From JAAYPI01 sp963668615 (GTDB lineage Bacteria; Bacteroidota; Bacteroidia; Bacteroidales; Paludibacteraceae): 64,000 nt of DNA. A model generated the notes under the pieces. That model saw only the letters and a program-made list of their open reading frames with translations, made no database searches and was not told the DNA's origin. Position 1 is the stretch's first letter; each line of letters starts with the position of its first letter. The stretch is from NCBI GenBank assembly GCA_963668615.2, contig CAXXCL010000002.1:248001-312000 (forward strand), in the 5' to 3' direction. Positions 1 through 8,986 of the stretch are shown here, in pieces. Position numbers and translations under genes: made by a program.

Positions 1-1
1 G

Positions 2-241
2 TTGTTTGTTTTTAATTTTCATCCGTACAATTCCTTTACTGATTATGGAATGTTGGTTGAAAAAGGGGAATATCAGGTTATTTTAAATACTGATGCTAAA
101 GAGTTTGGAGGTTTTGGTTTGTCGGATGACAGTATTCATCATTTTACTATGCCTACCAATGTAAAGGGAGAAGAAAAAGAATGGATTAAATTATATCTTC
201 CTTCTCGTACAGCAATGGTGTTAAGACGTATCAAAAAATAA
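2..241 (+). CDS. glgB: 1,4-alpha-glucan branching enzyme, C-terminal fragment (cut by left window edge)
   Basis: Only the last 79 or so residues are present; the reading frame is open to the left edge, so the true start lies outside the window. The run FNFHPYNSFTDYG followed by VILNTDAKEFGGFG matches the C-terminal all-beta domain of GH13 glycogen branching enzymes, which form alpha-1,6 branches in glycogen. The catalytic barrel is not visible. It ends in a tandem TAA TAA six bases before the next gene, so both may be cotranscribed. Assignment rests on the C-terminal motif alone, but that motif is distinctive. Confidence 0.8.
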   Translation: MFVFNFHPYNSFTDYGMLVEKGEYQVILNTDAKEFGGFGLSDDSIHHFTMPTNVKGEEKEWIKLYLPSRTAMVLRRIKK

Positions 242-247
242 TAAGCT

Positions 248-973
248 GTGTTTTACGAAACGGTTATTGAAAATAAAACTGCTGAAAGAAAACAACTTGC
301 AATACTTATTGACCCTGATAAACAATCGCAAGAGAGTTTGTCAGGGTTTATTGATTTGTTGCAACAATACACACCCGATTATATTTTTGTTGGGGGGAGT
401 TTTGTTTATAAATCGTTGGATGATTGCATCAAGCCGTTAAAAGCTTCGTTAAATGTTCCCGTTGTTTTGTTTCCCGGTAATGCTGCCCAATTTTCTCCTC
501 AGGCAGACGCCTTGCTGTTTCTTTCTTTATTATCCGGTCGTAATGCCGATTATTTGATTGGTCAGCATGTAAAAGCTGCCTTACACATAAAAAAATCCGC
601 TATTGAGGTTGTTCCTACTGCTTATTTGCTTATTGAAAGTGGAGAAATAACTGCGGTAGAACGTGCAAGTCATACGCAACCGATTTCCCGTAAAGACATA
701 GAGATTGCCGTATCAACAGCTCTAGCTGGTCAATATATGGGTAATAAGCTAATTTATTTGGAGGGGGGAAGTGGTGCTAAAAAACCTGTACCAATGGATA
801 TGATACAGGCTGTAAAAAATAACATTTCCATTCCATTGATAGTGGGAGGCGGTTTGAAGACCAAAAAAGATGTTGAAAATGCTTTTTCTGCCGGAGCAGA
901 TATGGTTGTTGTGGGCAATGCCCTTGAGAGTAACCTAAATTTTATAAAAGAGTTGATAGAGGTTTGTAAATAA
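248..973 (+). CDS. Geranylgeranylglyceryl phosphate synthase family protein (PcrB/GGGPS-like)
   Basis: A 241-residue TIM-barrel prenyltransferase. Visible family motifs are the N-terminal IDPDK (about residues 21-25), VGGSF near 48-52, YLEGGSGA at 170-177, VGGGL near 199-203 and GADMVVVGN near the C terminus; these bind the phosphate of glycerol-1-phosphate. Archaeal members attach geranylgeranyl to glycerol-1-phosphate, the first ether-lipid step, and Bacteroidetes homologues form a recognised bacterial group of the same family. The product in this organism is inferred, and its cellular role is unclear. Translation appears to begin at a GTG at 248, a few bases after glgB. It is tail-to-tail with the ABC exporter, with no gap. 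Confidence 0.88.
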   Translation: MFYETVIENKTAERKQLAILIDPDKQSQESLSGFIDLLQQYTPDYIFVGGSFVYKSLDDCIKPLKASLNVPVVLFPGNAAQFSPQADALLFLSLLSGRNADYLIGQHVKAALHIKKSAIEVVPTAYLLIESGEITAVERASHTQPISRKDIEIAVSTALAGQYMGNKLIYLEGGSGAKKPVPMDMIQAVKNNISIPLIVGGGLKTKKDVENAFSAGADMVVVGNALESNLNFIKELIEVCK

Positions 974-2812
974 CTATAAAGCCTGCGTTTCTTGTAATTT
1001 TTTGTAAACGCCATTTAATTTCAACAATTCCTTGTGATTTCCCCTTTCAATTATTTGACCTTCCATCAGAACACAAATTTCGTCGGCATTTTTTATAGTA
1101 GAAAGACGGTGAGCAATAACGATGGTTGTCCTGTTCTTCATTAAGTTCTCTAAGGCTTCCTGAACCAGTTTTTCTGATTCCGTATCAAGGGCAGATGTGG
1201 CTTCATCCAAAATCAATATAGGAGGGTTTTTCAATATGGCTCTAGCAATACTTACACGTTGCCTTTGTCCGCCGGAAAGTTTACTTCCTCTATCTCCGAT
1301 ATTTGTTTCATAACCGTTTTCTGTTGCAGAAATAAAGTCATGAGCGTTTGCAATTTTTGCGGCGGCAATCACATCTTCCAATGTCGTGTTTTCGACTCCA
1401 AAAGCAATATTGTTATAGAATGTGTCATTAAACAAAATAGCTTCCTGATTTACATTACCCATTAGTCCGCGTAAACTGTGCATACTAATATTGCGGATAT
1501 CTTTGTTATCAATTAATATTTCACCTTTTACTACGTCCCAATAGCGTGGCAATAAATCCACCAGAGTTGATTTCCCTGAACCCGATTGACCGACCAATGC
1601 GATGGTTTTACCTTTTTTTACAGTCAGGTTGATATCTTTCAGAACCCAATTATTTTTGTATTTGAAACTAACGTTTTTATATTCTATTTTATCATTAAAA
1701 GAGTTGATAACTTCTGCATCTTTTTTTGAGGTAAGTGGATTTTCTGTTTTTAATATTTTGTCAATTCTGTCTAAAGAAGCCATACCTTTTTGCACCCCAT
1801 AGGCTGCTTTTGATAGTTCTTTGACTGGATTGATTATGCTATAAAAAATAACGATATAATAGATAAATACCGAAGCATTGAGGGCATTAGCATTATCCGT
1901 TAAAATAAGATTACCTCCATAACATAACACGATGGCTATGATTGCGGTACCCATGAGCTCGCTCATGGGATGAGCCATAAGATATCGGCTATTAATTTTA
2001 TTTAATGTTTTTCTGATTTTTTCGTTTAGTATTTCAAAACGAGATATGATTTTTTTCTCTGCATTGAAGGCTTTTATGACACGTAATCCACCTAGAGATT
2101 CTTCTATTTGAGAAGTCAATTCACCCGTTAGTATGGAACCTTCGAATGATTTTTTCTTTAATGATTTTCCAACTTGTCCGATAAAAAAGCCGCTTATTGG
2201 TAAAAGTACAAGCACAAAGGTTGTTAATTCCCAACTTATAGTAAACATTACGATAAGGTAAATCAAGATCATTAATGGATTCTTGAATATTAGGTCTAAA
2301 GAACTCATGATGGAAACTTCAACCTCATTTACGTCCATCGTCATACGAGACATGATGTCACCCTTTCTTTCTTCATTAAAAAAACCAATAGGCAAATTGA
2401 TTATTTTCTTGAAAATCATATTGCGTAAATCTCTTAACACACCCATGCGAATATGTATCATAAAGTAGCTGCTAAGATAAGCCGTCGCAACTTTTAAAAA
2501 GGTCATTAAGATAAGAAAAGCAGACAAAATCAGTAATATGGTAAGTGATCCATTTTGTTGAATGAAATCCGAAATGTAATAGTACATATTATTCTTCCAA
2601 ACGTTTAACAATCCGTTAAGAGGTACGCCTGCTGTGCTTTTAAGCACATACACTTCAGGGTTCGTTTTGAACAAAATTTCCAAGATAGGAATGATAAGTG
2701 CAAATGAAAACAAACTGAAAGCTGTGGTCAGTAAGTTAAATAAAAGATTCAGAACCACATATTTTTTGTAAGGAGGAATGAAACGTTTTAATAAGACGAA
2801 AAATTTTTTCAT
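974..2812 (-). CDS. ABC exporter, fused membrane and ATPase domains (MsbA-like)
   Basis: A 612-residue half-transporter. The N-terminal part (about 1-340) has six predicted hydrophobic helices; the C-terminal ATPase has Walker A GQSGSGKST at 408-416, signature LSGGQ at 512-516, Walker B ILILDE at 532-537 and the switch histidine at 568. This fusion order is that of homodimeric exporters such as the lipid A flippase MsbA or multidrug exporters. Substrate cannot be read from sequence; lipid A-core export is plausible in a Gram-negative but unproven. It lies 49 bases downstream of purB on the same strand, so cotranscription is likely. Confidence 0.9.
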   Translation of the reverse strand: MKKFFVLLKRFIPPYKKYVVLNLLFNLLTTAFSLFSFALIIPILEILFKTNPEVYVLKSTAGVPLNGLLNVWKNNMYYYISDFIQQNGSLTILLILSAFLILMTFLKVATAYLSSYFMIHIRMGVLRDLRNMIFKKIINLPIGFFNEERKGDIMSRMTMDVNEVEVSIMSSLDLIFKNPLMILIYLIVMFTISWELTTFVLVLLPISGFFIGQVGKSLKKKSFEGSILTGELTSQIEESLGGLRVIKAFNAEKKIISRFEILNEKIRKTLNKINSRYLMAHPMSELMGTAIIAIVLCYGGNLILTDNANALNASVFIYYIVIFYSIINPVKELSKAAYGVQKGMASLDRIDKILKTENPLTSKKDAEVINSFNDKIEYKNVSFKYKNNWVLKDINLTVKKGKTIALVGQSGSGKSTLVDLLPRYWDVVKGEILIDNKDIRNISMHSLRGLMGNVNQEAILFNDTFYNNIAFGVENTTLEDVIAAAKIANAHDFISATENGYETNIGDRGSKLSGGQRQRVSIARAILKNPPILILDEATSALDTESEKLVQEALENLMKNRTTIVIAHRLSTIKNADEICVLMEGQIIERGNHKELLKLNGVYKKLQETQAL

Positions 2813-2861
2813 ATTACTTTGTGCAAAAATGGATTTAATAGTGATTGGTTTATAAAAAGAA

Positions 2862-4208
2862 TTAAATTCCGGTATAATTTTGAGGCGTAATGGCTCTTAA
2901 TTCTTTTTTTACCGTTTCGCTTACATGTAAAGTTTCAATAAATTCATGAATAGAATGTTCATTGACAATATTGTTTGTTCTTGTAAGTTCTTTCAATGTT
3001 TCATAAGGCTTTGGATAATTTTCACGACGTAGAATTGTTTGTATACCTTCGGCAACAACATTCCAACAATTTTCCAAATCTCTATTTATAGCTTGCTCAT
3101 TTAAAATCAATTTACCGATTCCTTTCAGAGAACTTTGAATGGCTATTAGGCTGTGAGCAAAGGGTACTCCCACATTACGAATGACAGTTGAGTCCGTTAA
3201 ATCTCGTTGTAAACGGGAAACCGGTAATTTTGTTGCCAAGTGTTCAAAAATAGCATTTGCAATACCTAAATTACCCTCTGCATTTTCAAAATCAATAGGA
3301 TTTACCTTATGAGGCATGGCAGAAGAACCTACTTCGCCTGCCTTGATACGTTGTTTGAAATATTCCATAGAAATGTATGTCCAGAAATCTCTGTTCATAT
3401 CAATCATAATAGTATTGATACGTTTCATACTATCCATAAGAGCGGCCAAATTATCGTAGTTCGAAATTTGAGTTGTCCATTGTTCTCTTTGCAACCCAAG
3501 GTGTTTGACAACAAAATTGTTGCCGAAATTTTTCCAGTCTATTAGAGGGTAAGCTACATGGTGGGCATTAAAATTACCGGTTGCACCTCCTAACTTGGCT
3601 GAAATGGGTACCGCTTTAAGTAGATTAAGTTGCTGTTCCAATCTGCTTACAAATACCATAATTTCTTTTCCCAATCGGGTAGGAGAAGCAGGTTGTCCGT
3701 GTGTTTTTGCTAACATTGGAATATTTTCCCAATCTTTCGCCAACTTACTTATTTCAGCTATTAATTTTCCTAATTCGGGATAATATACTTCATCCAAGCA
3801 TTTCTTAATAGAAAGAGGAATAGCTGTATTGTTTATATCTTGAGAGGTAAGTCCAAAATGAATAAATTCCTTGTAGTTATTTAATCCGAGTTCGTCAAAT
3901 TTATCTTTAATAAAATACTCAACAGCTTTTACGTCATGGTTAGTTACACGTTCTGTGTCTTTTACCTTTTGAGCATCTTCCAAAGAGAAGTTTTCGTATA
4001 CGTTACGAAGTTTAGGAAAAATGCCCTTGTCAATTGGTTTTAGTTGTTCCAAAGGTATTTCGCAAAGAGCAATAAAATATTCTATTTCCACCAAAACGCG
4101 GTAACGTATTAGGGCATATTCCGAAAAATAATTAGCTAAAGAGTCCACTTTAGTACGATATCTTCCATCGATAGGAGAAATAGCTGTAAGTAAATTGAGT
4201 TCTATCAT
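2862..4208 (-). CDS. purB: Adenylosuccinate lyase
   Basis: A 448-residue fumarase/aspartase-superfamily lyase. It acts twice in purine synthesis, splitting fumarate from SAICAR and from adenylosuccinate. The superfamily signature GSSAMPHKVNPIDFENAEG is present near residues 290-310, and the N terminus MIELNLLTAISPIDGRY matches the long, E. coli-type PurB. I placed the start at the ATG at 4208: 17 extra codons are open upstream, but they do not look like the family and the alignment begins here. It sits 86 bases after nhaD and 49 bases before the ABC exporter, all leftward. Confidence 0.95.
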   Translation of the reverse strand: MIELNLLTAISPIDGRYRTKVDSLANYFSEYALIRYRVLVEIEYFIALCEIPLEQLKPIDKGIFPKLRNVYENFSLEDAQKVKDTERVTNHDVKAVEYFIKDKFDELGLNNYKEFIHFGLTSQDINNTAIPLSIKKCLDEVYYPELGKLIAEISKLAKDWENIPMLAKTHGQPASPTRLGKEIMVFVSRLEQQLNLLKAVPISAKLGGATGNFNAHHVAYPLIDWKNFGNNFVVKHLGLQREQWTTQISNYDNLAALMDSMKRINTIMIDMNRDFWTYISMEYFKQRIKAGEVGSSAMPHKVNPIDFENAEGNLGIANAIFEHLATKLPVSRLQRDLTDSTVIRNVGVPFAHSLIAIQSSLKGIGKLILNEQAINRDLENCWNVVAEGIQTILRRENYPKPYETLKELTRTNNIVNEHSIHEFIETLHVSETVKKELRAITPQNYTGI

Positions 4209-4294
4209 AATGTTGTTATTGAATGAGTTTCGAAAAAATGTGTTTTTAACAAATAGCAATACAATAAAAGTTTCTGCTATTTTTTTTGGTTATG

Positions 4295-5623
4295 TCAAAC
4301 AAATAATATTTGTGTTAGAATGAAAATTGGCAGTAGGACAATTAGTGAAAATTTGGTCATATAACCGAAGAAACTAGGCATTTTAATTTTATTTTCTTCG
4401 GCAATTGATTTTACCATAAAATTGGGTCCATTACCAATATAAGTCATAGAACCGAAAAATACTGCACCTGTACAAATGGCTTTTAATAAAATTTCGGGAA
4501 CTCCCCCAATCATAGGGCTATTGGCAAGAAATCCCGGTAAACCGCTTTGTACCAACCCCAGTGCCAAATTATAAAAAGCAACAGCAGTAGGGGTATTATC
4601 CAAAAATGAACTAAGCATTCCCGTAGAATAATAAAATTGCCATGGAGCTTTTATCCCAAGATTAGCAGCATTTTCTGTAAGATAAATCAGTGTCGGAGTC
4701 ATTGTTATAAAGATACCAAGAAAAAGATATCCAACTTCGATAATTGGTCCCCAGGTAAAAACATTTTTTTTACGTACTTCTTTTTTCGTGAGAAAAAGAG
4801 ACAAGGCTACGAGAACAATCAGTACATATTCTCGTAAAAATTTCAGCCAAATGGGAGCATTTTCATTGCCCATTGGAGTAATCGTTCCCGGGTTGATATA
4901 GGCAACAGAAAGTACTACACCGATTAGAAGGAGTAGGTTAATCTTTCCGGTTATTCGAATAGGTTCATTCTCAGTTGAATCGGCAGCAAGGGATACCCAA
5001 TCTTCTTTTTTATAAAAATGCTTATCAACAATATAATAAATTGAAAGTAGCAATGCTCCTGTAAATGACCATTCCGGAAGTAGCTTTAAAAACCATGTAA
5101 ATTCAACTCCACGTAGGTAAAGCATGAAAAGAGGAGGGTCACCAAGGGGAGTTAATAGTCCTCCGCAATTGGCTACTGCAGCAATAAAGAAAAGAATGGT
5201 ATGTGTCACATATTTACGTTCCGAATTTGTACGAATAATTGGGCGAATGAGCAACATGGCAGCCCCTGTTGTTCCCATGATTGATGCCAATACATAACCA
5301 ATTCCTAAAAATGCCGTGTTTATGGAAGGTTTTGCTTTAATATCTCCGGAAATATGAATACCTCCTGTAATTACAAATAATGTCAACAACAAAATGATAA
5401 AAGGTATGTAATCAAACAGAAGAGTATGTGTTACGTGTTCACCCATTCCGTTTATTATTAGATAGATGGCAGTTGGTATTCCTAACACAAGTGAAACAAT
5501 AAGTTTGTTTTTATTTTTCTCCCACCAATGTTCAGCCACCAGGGGACCGATTGCGATAGCTAATAGCATAATCACAAAAGGAATTGATGCCCATAAGGGT
5601 ATATTGAATATCGTTTCTTTCAT
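4295..5623 (-). CDS. nhaD: NhaD-type Na+/H+ antiporter
   Basis: A 442-residue polytopic inner-membrane protein of the ArsB/NhaD permease superfamily, with about a dozen hydrophobic segments. Sections such as GGLLTPLGDPPLFMLYLRGV and LDNTPTAVAFYN match the two pore-lining repeats of NhaD, which exchanges cytoplasmic sodium for protons. The start ATG lies 10 bases after the lepA stop, indicating translation from the same message. A sodium antiporter fits an organism that may use sodium gradients, but nothing else here tests this. An anion or dicarboxylate permease is less likely given the GDPPLF motif. Confidence 0.87.
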   Translation of the reverse strand: MKETIFNIPLWASIPFVIMLLAIAIGPLVAEHWWEKNKNKLIVSLVLGIPTAIYLIINGMGEHVTHTLLFDYIPFIILLLTLFVITGGIHISGDIKAKPSINTAFLGIGYVLASIMGTTGAAMLLIRPIIRTNSERKYVTHTILFFIAAVANCGGLLTPLGDPPLFMLYLRGVEFTWFLKLLPEWSFTGALLLSIYYIVDKHFYKKEDWVSLAADSTENEPIRITGKINLLLLIGVVLSVAYINPGTITPMGNENAPIWLKFLREYVLIVLVALSLFLTKKEVRKKNVFTWGPIIEVGYLFLGIFITMTPTLIYLTENAANLGIKAPWQFYYSTGMLSSFLDNTPTAVAFYNLALGLVQSGLPGFLANSPMIGGVPEILLKAICTGAVFFGSMTYIGNGPNFMVKSIAEENKIKMPSFFGYMTKFSLIVLLPIFILTQILFV

Positions 5624-5633
5624 AATTGTCGTA

Positions 5634-7421
5634 TTAATCCAATTTCAGCACTTCCATAAAAGCTTTCTGAGGAACTTCTACAGAGCCTATTTGTTTCATT
5701 CTTTTTTTACCTTTTTTCTGCTTTTCCAGCAATTTTCGTTTTCGAGAAATATCACCTCCATAACATTTGGCTGTTACGTCTTTTCTTACTGCTTTGATGG
5801 TTTCTCTGGCAATAATTTTTGATCCGATAGCTGCCTGTATAGCAATGTCAAATTGTTGTCTTGGTATCAGTTCTCTTAGTTTTTCACACATTTTCCGGCC
5901 TATAGTAACCGCATTGTCAAAATGTGTCAGAGAAGAAAGGGCATCTACCGATTCACCATTAAGTAAAATGTCCAATTTTACCAATTTGGAAGGGTGGAAA
6001 CCATTCATGTGATAGTCAAATGAAGCGTAACCTTTCGAAATAGATTTCAATTTATCATAAAAATCGAAAACGATTTCTCCCATTGGCATATCGTAGATAA
6101 GTTCTATCCTGTTCGATGAAATGTATTCCTGTTTAATTAGTTCGCCTCGTTTATCTAAGCAAAGCTTCATGATTGGACCTATAAAATCTGTTTTGGTAAT
6201 TATTGATGCCCGAATATAAGGCTCTTCAATTCTGTCAATAAGAGTGATATCGGGCATTCCTGAAGGATTGTGTACTTCTAACATATCATTTTTACGCGTA
6301 TAAATATGATATTGAACATTGGGTATTGTTGTTATCACATCCATATCAAATTCACGGTCGAGGCGTTCTTGTACGATTTCCATATGAAGCATACCCAAAA
6401 ATCCACAACGAAATCCAAATCCCAAAGCAGCTGACGATTCAGGCTCAAACGTTAATGATGCATCGTTCAGTTGTAACTTCTCCAAAGAAGAACGTAAATC
6501 TTCAAAATCTTCCGAATCAATAGGGTAAACACCTGCAAATACCATTGGCTTTACTTCTTCAAAGCCTTCAATAGCTTTTTCGCATGGTGCTTTTACGTGT
6601 GTAATTGTGTCTCCGACTTTTACTTCCTTAGAAACTTTAATTCCTGAAATAATGTAACCTACGTCTCCACAAGATAATTCGTTGCGAGGTTCCATATCTA
6701 AACGTAGAACTCCTATTTCGTCAGCATAGTATTCTTTTTCGGTATTTACAAATTTCACAAAATCACCTTTTTTGATGCTTCCATTCACAATTTTCATGTA
6801 AGTAATAATTCCTCTGAAAGAATTAAATACTGAGTCGAAAATGAGACATTGTAATGGTGCTTCAGGATTTCCTTTTGGAGGTTTTATTCGTTTTACAATA
6901 GCTTCTAAAATTTCAGGTACGCCAAGTCCTGTCTTTCCACTAGCTTTGATTATTTCTTCGTGTTTGCAACCCAAAAGTTCAACTATTTGGTCTTCCACTT
7001 CGTCTGGCATAGCACTGTCCATATCCATTTTATTCATGACAGGAATAATTTCCAAATCATTTTCAATGGCCATGTATAGATTCGAAATAGTTTGAGCTTG
7101 AATACCTTGTGTAGCATCTACAATGAGCAAAGCCCCTTCGCAGGCGGCAATGGAACGAGATACCTCATAAGAGAAATCGACGTGTCCGGGGGTGTCTATA
7201 AGGTTGAGCGTATATTTTTGACCGTCGTGCAAATAATCCATTTGGATGGCATGACTTTTTATGGTGATGCCACGTTCTCTTTCCAAATCCATGTTGTCAA
7301 GCACTTGTGCTTGCATATCTTTACCAATTACTGTTCTTGTTTCTTCCAGCAATCTGTCGGCTAGCGTGCTTTTACCATGGTCAATATGGGCAATAATACA
7401 AAAATTGCGAATATTCTTCAT
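5634..7421 (-). CDS. lepA: Elongation factor 4 (LepA), ribosome back-translocating GTPase
   Basis: A 595-residue translational GTPase, the usual length for LepA/EF4. The G domain has AHIDHGKST at 11-19, DTPGHVDFSYEV near 77-88 and NKMD near 131-134. Domains II, III and V follow, and the C-terminal LepA-specific region holds KAVRKDVTAKCYGGDISRKRK, which reaches the peptidyl-transferase centre. EF4 binds stalled ribosomes and helps remodel them under ionic stress. It is the first gene of a leftward group (lepA, nhaD, purB, ABC exporter). A TATATTTG box (7444-7451) lies just upstream. Confidence 0.97.
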   Translation of the reverse strand: MKNIRNFCIIAHIDHGKSTLADRLLEETRTVIGKDMQAQVLDNMDLERERGITIKSHAIQMDYLHDGQKYTLNLIDTPGHVDFSYEVSRSIAACEGALLIVDATQGIQAQTISNLYMAIENDLEIIPVMNKMDMDSAMPDEVEDQIVELLGCKHEEIIKASGKTGLGVPEILEAIVKRIKPPKGNPEAPLQCLIFDSVFNSFRGIITYMKIVNGSIKKGDFVKFVNTEKEYYADEIGVLRLDMEPRNELSCGDVGYIISGIKVSKEVKVGDTITHVKAPCEKAIEGFEEVKPMVFAGVYPIDSEDFEDLRSSLEKLQLNDASLTFEPESSAALGFGFRCGFLGMLHMEIVQERLDREFDMDVITTIPNVQYHIYTRKNDMLEVHNPSGMPDITLIDRIEEPYIRASIITKTDFIGPIMKLCLDKRGELIKQEYISSNRIELIYDMPMGEIVFDFYDKLKSISKGYASFDYHMNGFHPSKLVKLDILLNGESVDALSSLTHFDNAVTIGRKMCEKLRELIPRQQFDIAIQAAIGSKIIARETIKAVRKDVTAKCYGGDISRKRKLLEKQKKGKKRMKQIGSVEVPQKAFMEVLKLD

Positions 7422-7443
7422 CCAATACTAATTTTAGAAGTTG

Positions 7444-7451
7444 CAAATATA
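7444..7451 (-). promoter_or_regulatory. Putative -7 promoter element for lepA
   Basis: Reading leftward the octamer is TATATTTG, a full match to the Bacteroidetes primary sigma -7 consensus TAnnTTTG, about 22 bases before the lepA ATG. A clear -33 TTTG at the usual 19-21 base spacing was not found, so the call rests on one element and its position. Confidence 0.45.
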
Positions 7452-7606
7452 GTCAAATATTGGAAATAAACAGGCTAAAACGGTTCCTATTTGTGGCTTT
7501 GGATTTGCACTAAATTTGTGTAAACACAAAAAGATCTCAATAACGGGACTTTCTCAAAAATTCCTCTTAAATGCATGTTTCATTTTTTCAGGTTGATATT
7601 TTTGAT

Positions 7607-7614
7607 TATTTTTG
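7607..7614 (+). promoter_or_regulatory. Putative -7 promoter element for ffh
   Basis: TATTTTTG matches TAnnTTTG and lies 45 bases ahead of the ffh ATG in the divergent lepA/ffh spacer. The -33 element is not obvious. The same spacer also holds a small TTTGTG/CACAAA inverted repeat (7515-7530) of unknown meaning. Confidence 0.45.
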
Positions 7615-7658
7615 CCCTCTAAAACAGAAAAATACACCTTCTATATAAACGATACGAT

Positions 7659-8969
7659 ATGTTTGAAAATTTAAGTGAACGCCTCGAAAGATCTTTTAAA
7701 ATCTTAAAAGGGCAGGGTAAAATTACAGAAATTAATGTAGCTGAAACCCTCAAAGATGTTCGTAAGGCACTTCTTGATGCCGATGTCAACTATAAAACAG
7801 CCAAAAATTTTACGGAACAAGTAAAAGAAAAGGCGATGGGAATGAATGTGTTGACTGCTATTAAGCCAAATGAATTGATAGTGAAGGTAGTTAGAGACGA
7901 GTTGGCTCTTTTAATGGGTGGAACCTCTGTCGATATAGACACCAAAGGTTCGCCTGCTGTTATTTTGATGTCGGGTTTACAGGGTTCAGGTAAGACAACT
8001 TTCTCGGCAAAATTGGCTAAGATGCTGAAATCCAAAAAAGGTAAAAATCCTCTTTTGGCAGCTTGTGATGTATATCGTCCTGCGGCTATTGAACAATTGA
8101 AAGTACTTGGAGAACAAATAGGAGTAGCTGTTTATAGCGAAATTGAAAATAAAAATCCAATACAAATAGCACAAAATGCTATCAAGTTTGCCAAAGCTAA
8201 TGGACATGATTTGTTAATTATAGATACTGCGGGTCGTTTAGCCGTAGATGAACAAATGATGAACGAAATAGCTGCCATTAAATCGGCTATTAATCCCCAA
8301 GAAATTTTGTTTGTAGTTGATTCCATGACTGGTCAGGATGCTGTAAATACGGCTAAAGAATTTAATGACCGTTTGGATTTCACGGGTGTTGTACTTACTA
8401 AATTGGATGGTGATACGCGTGGTGGTGCTGCTCTCTCTATTCGTTCGGTAGTCAATAAACCGGTTAAATTTGTTGGTACGGGTGAAAAAATGGATGCCAT
8501 TGATTATTTTCATCCTGAACGTATGGCTGACCGTATTTTGGGAATGGGAGATATTGTTTCGCTGGTTGAACGTGCACAAGAACAATATGATGAGGAGGAA
8601 GCAAGAAGGGTTGCCAAAAAAATTGCTAAAAATCAGTTTGATTTTAATGATTTTATGGGTCAGATAAAACAAATCAAGAAGATGGGTAATTTGAAAGATT
8701 TGGCGGCTATGATTCCGGGTGTTGGAAAAGCAATGAAAGATGTTGATATTAAAGAGGATGCCTTTAAAAGTATTGAAGCCATTATTCAATCAATGACTCC
8801 CTACGAAAGAGAAAATCCGCAAGCATTGAACGGTTCTAGAAAACAACGTTTGGCAAGTGGTAGTGGAACTTCTATTCAGGAAGTTAACAAGTTGCTGAAA
8901 CAGTTTGAGGGTATCCGAAAAATGATGCGTATGGTTCAAGCTAATGGAAATAAGTTGCCAAGAAGATAA
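7659..8969 (+). CDS. ffh: Signal recognition particle protein Ffh
   Basis: A 436-residue SRP54-type GTPase that binds 4.5S RNA and signal peptides and docks with FtsY for membrane targeting. The N domain (1-90) is followed by the G domain with P-loop GLQGSGKTT at 106-114, the DTAGR motif near 190 and TKLDGD near 248. The C-terminal M domain (about 300-436) is methionine-rich, with MGNLKDL, MTPYERENP and RKMMRMVQ, where signal peptide and RNA bind. Length is normal. folD follows after 17 bases, so they probably share a transcript ending at the hairpin at 9888-9933. Confidence 0.97.
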   Translation: MFENLSERLERSFKILKGQGKITEINVAETLKDVRKALLDADVNYKTAKNFTEQVKEKAMGMNVLTAIKPNELIVKVVRDELALLMGGTSVDIDTKGSPAVILMSGLQGSGKTTFSAKLAKMLKSKKGKNPLLAACDVYRPAAIEQLKVLGEQIGVAVYSEIENKNPIQIAQNAIKFAKANGHDLLIIDTAGRLAVDEQMMNEIAAIKSAINPQEILFVVDSMTGQDAVNTAKEFNDRLDFTGVVLTKLDGDTRGGAALSIRSVVNKPVKFVGTGEKMDAIDYFHPERMADRILGMGDIVSLVERAQEQYDEEEARRVAKKIAKNQFDFNDFMGQIKQIKKMGNLKDLAAMIPGVGKAMKDVDIKEDAFKSIEAIIQSMTPYERENPQALNGSRKQRLASGSGTSIQEVNKLLKQFEGIRKMMRMVQANGNKLPRR

Positions 8970-8986
8970 TATAAAAAAGAAAACAG

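Noticed and set aside
4209..4259. Seventeen-codon N-terminal extension of purB
   Set aside because: PurB homologues begin at MIELNLLTAISPIDGRY; the extension is AT-rich leader sequence.
8238..8789. A 183-codon frame antisense to ffh
   Set aside because: It mirrors the codon pattern of the clear ffh gene and has no family features.
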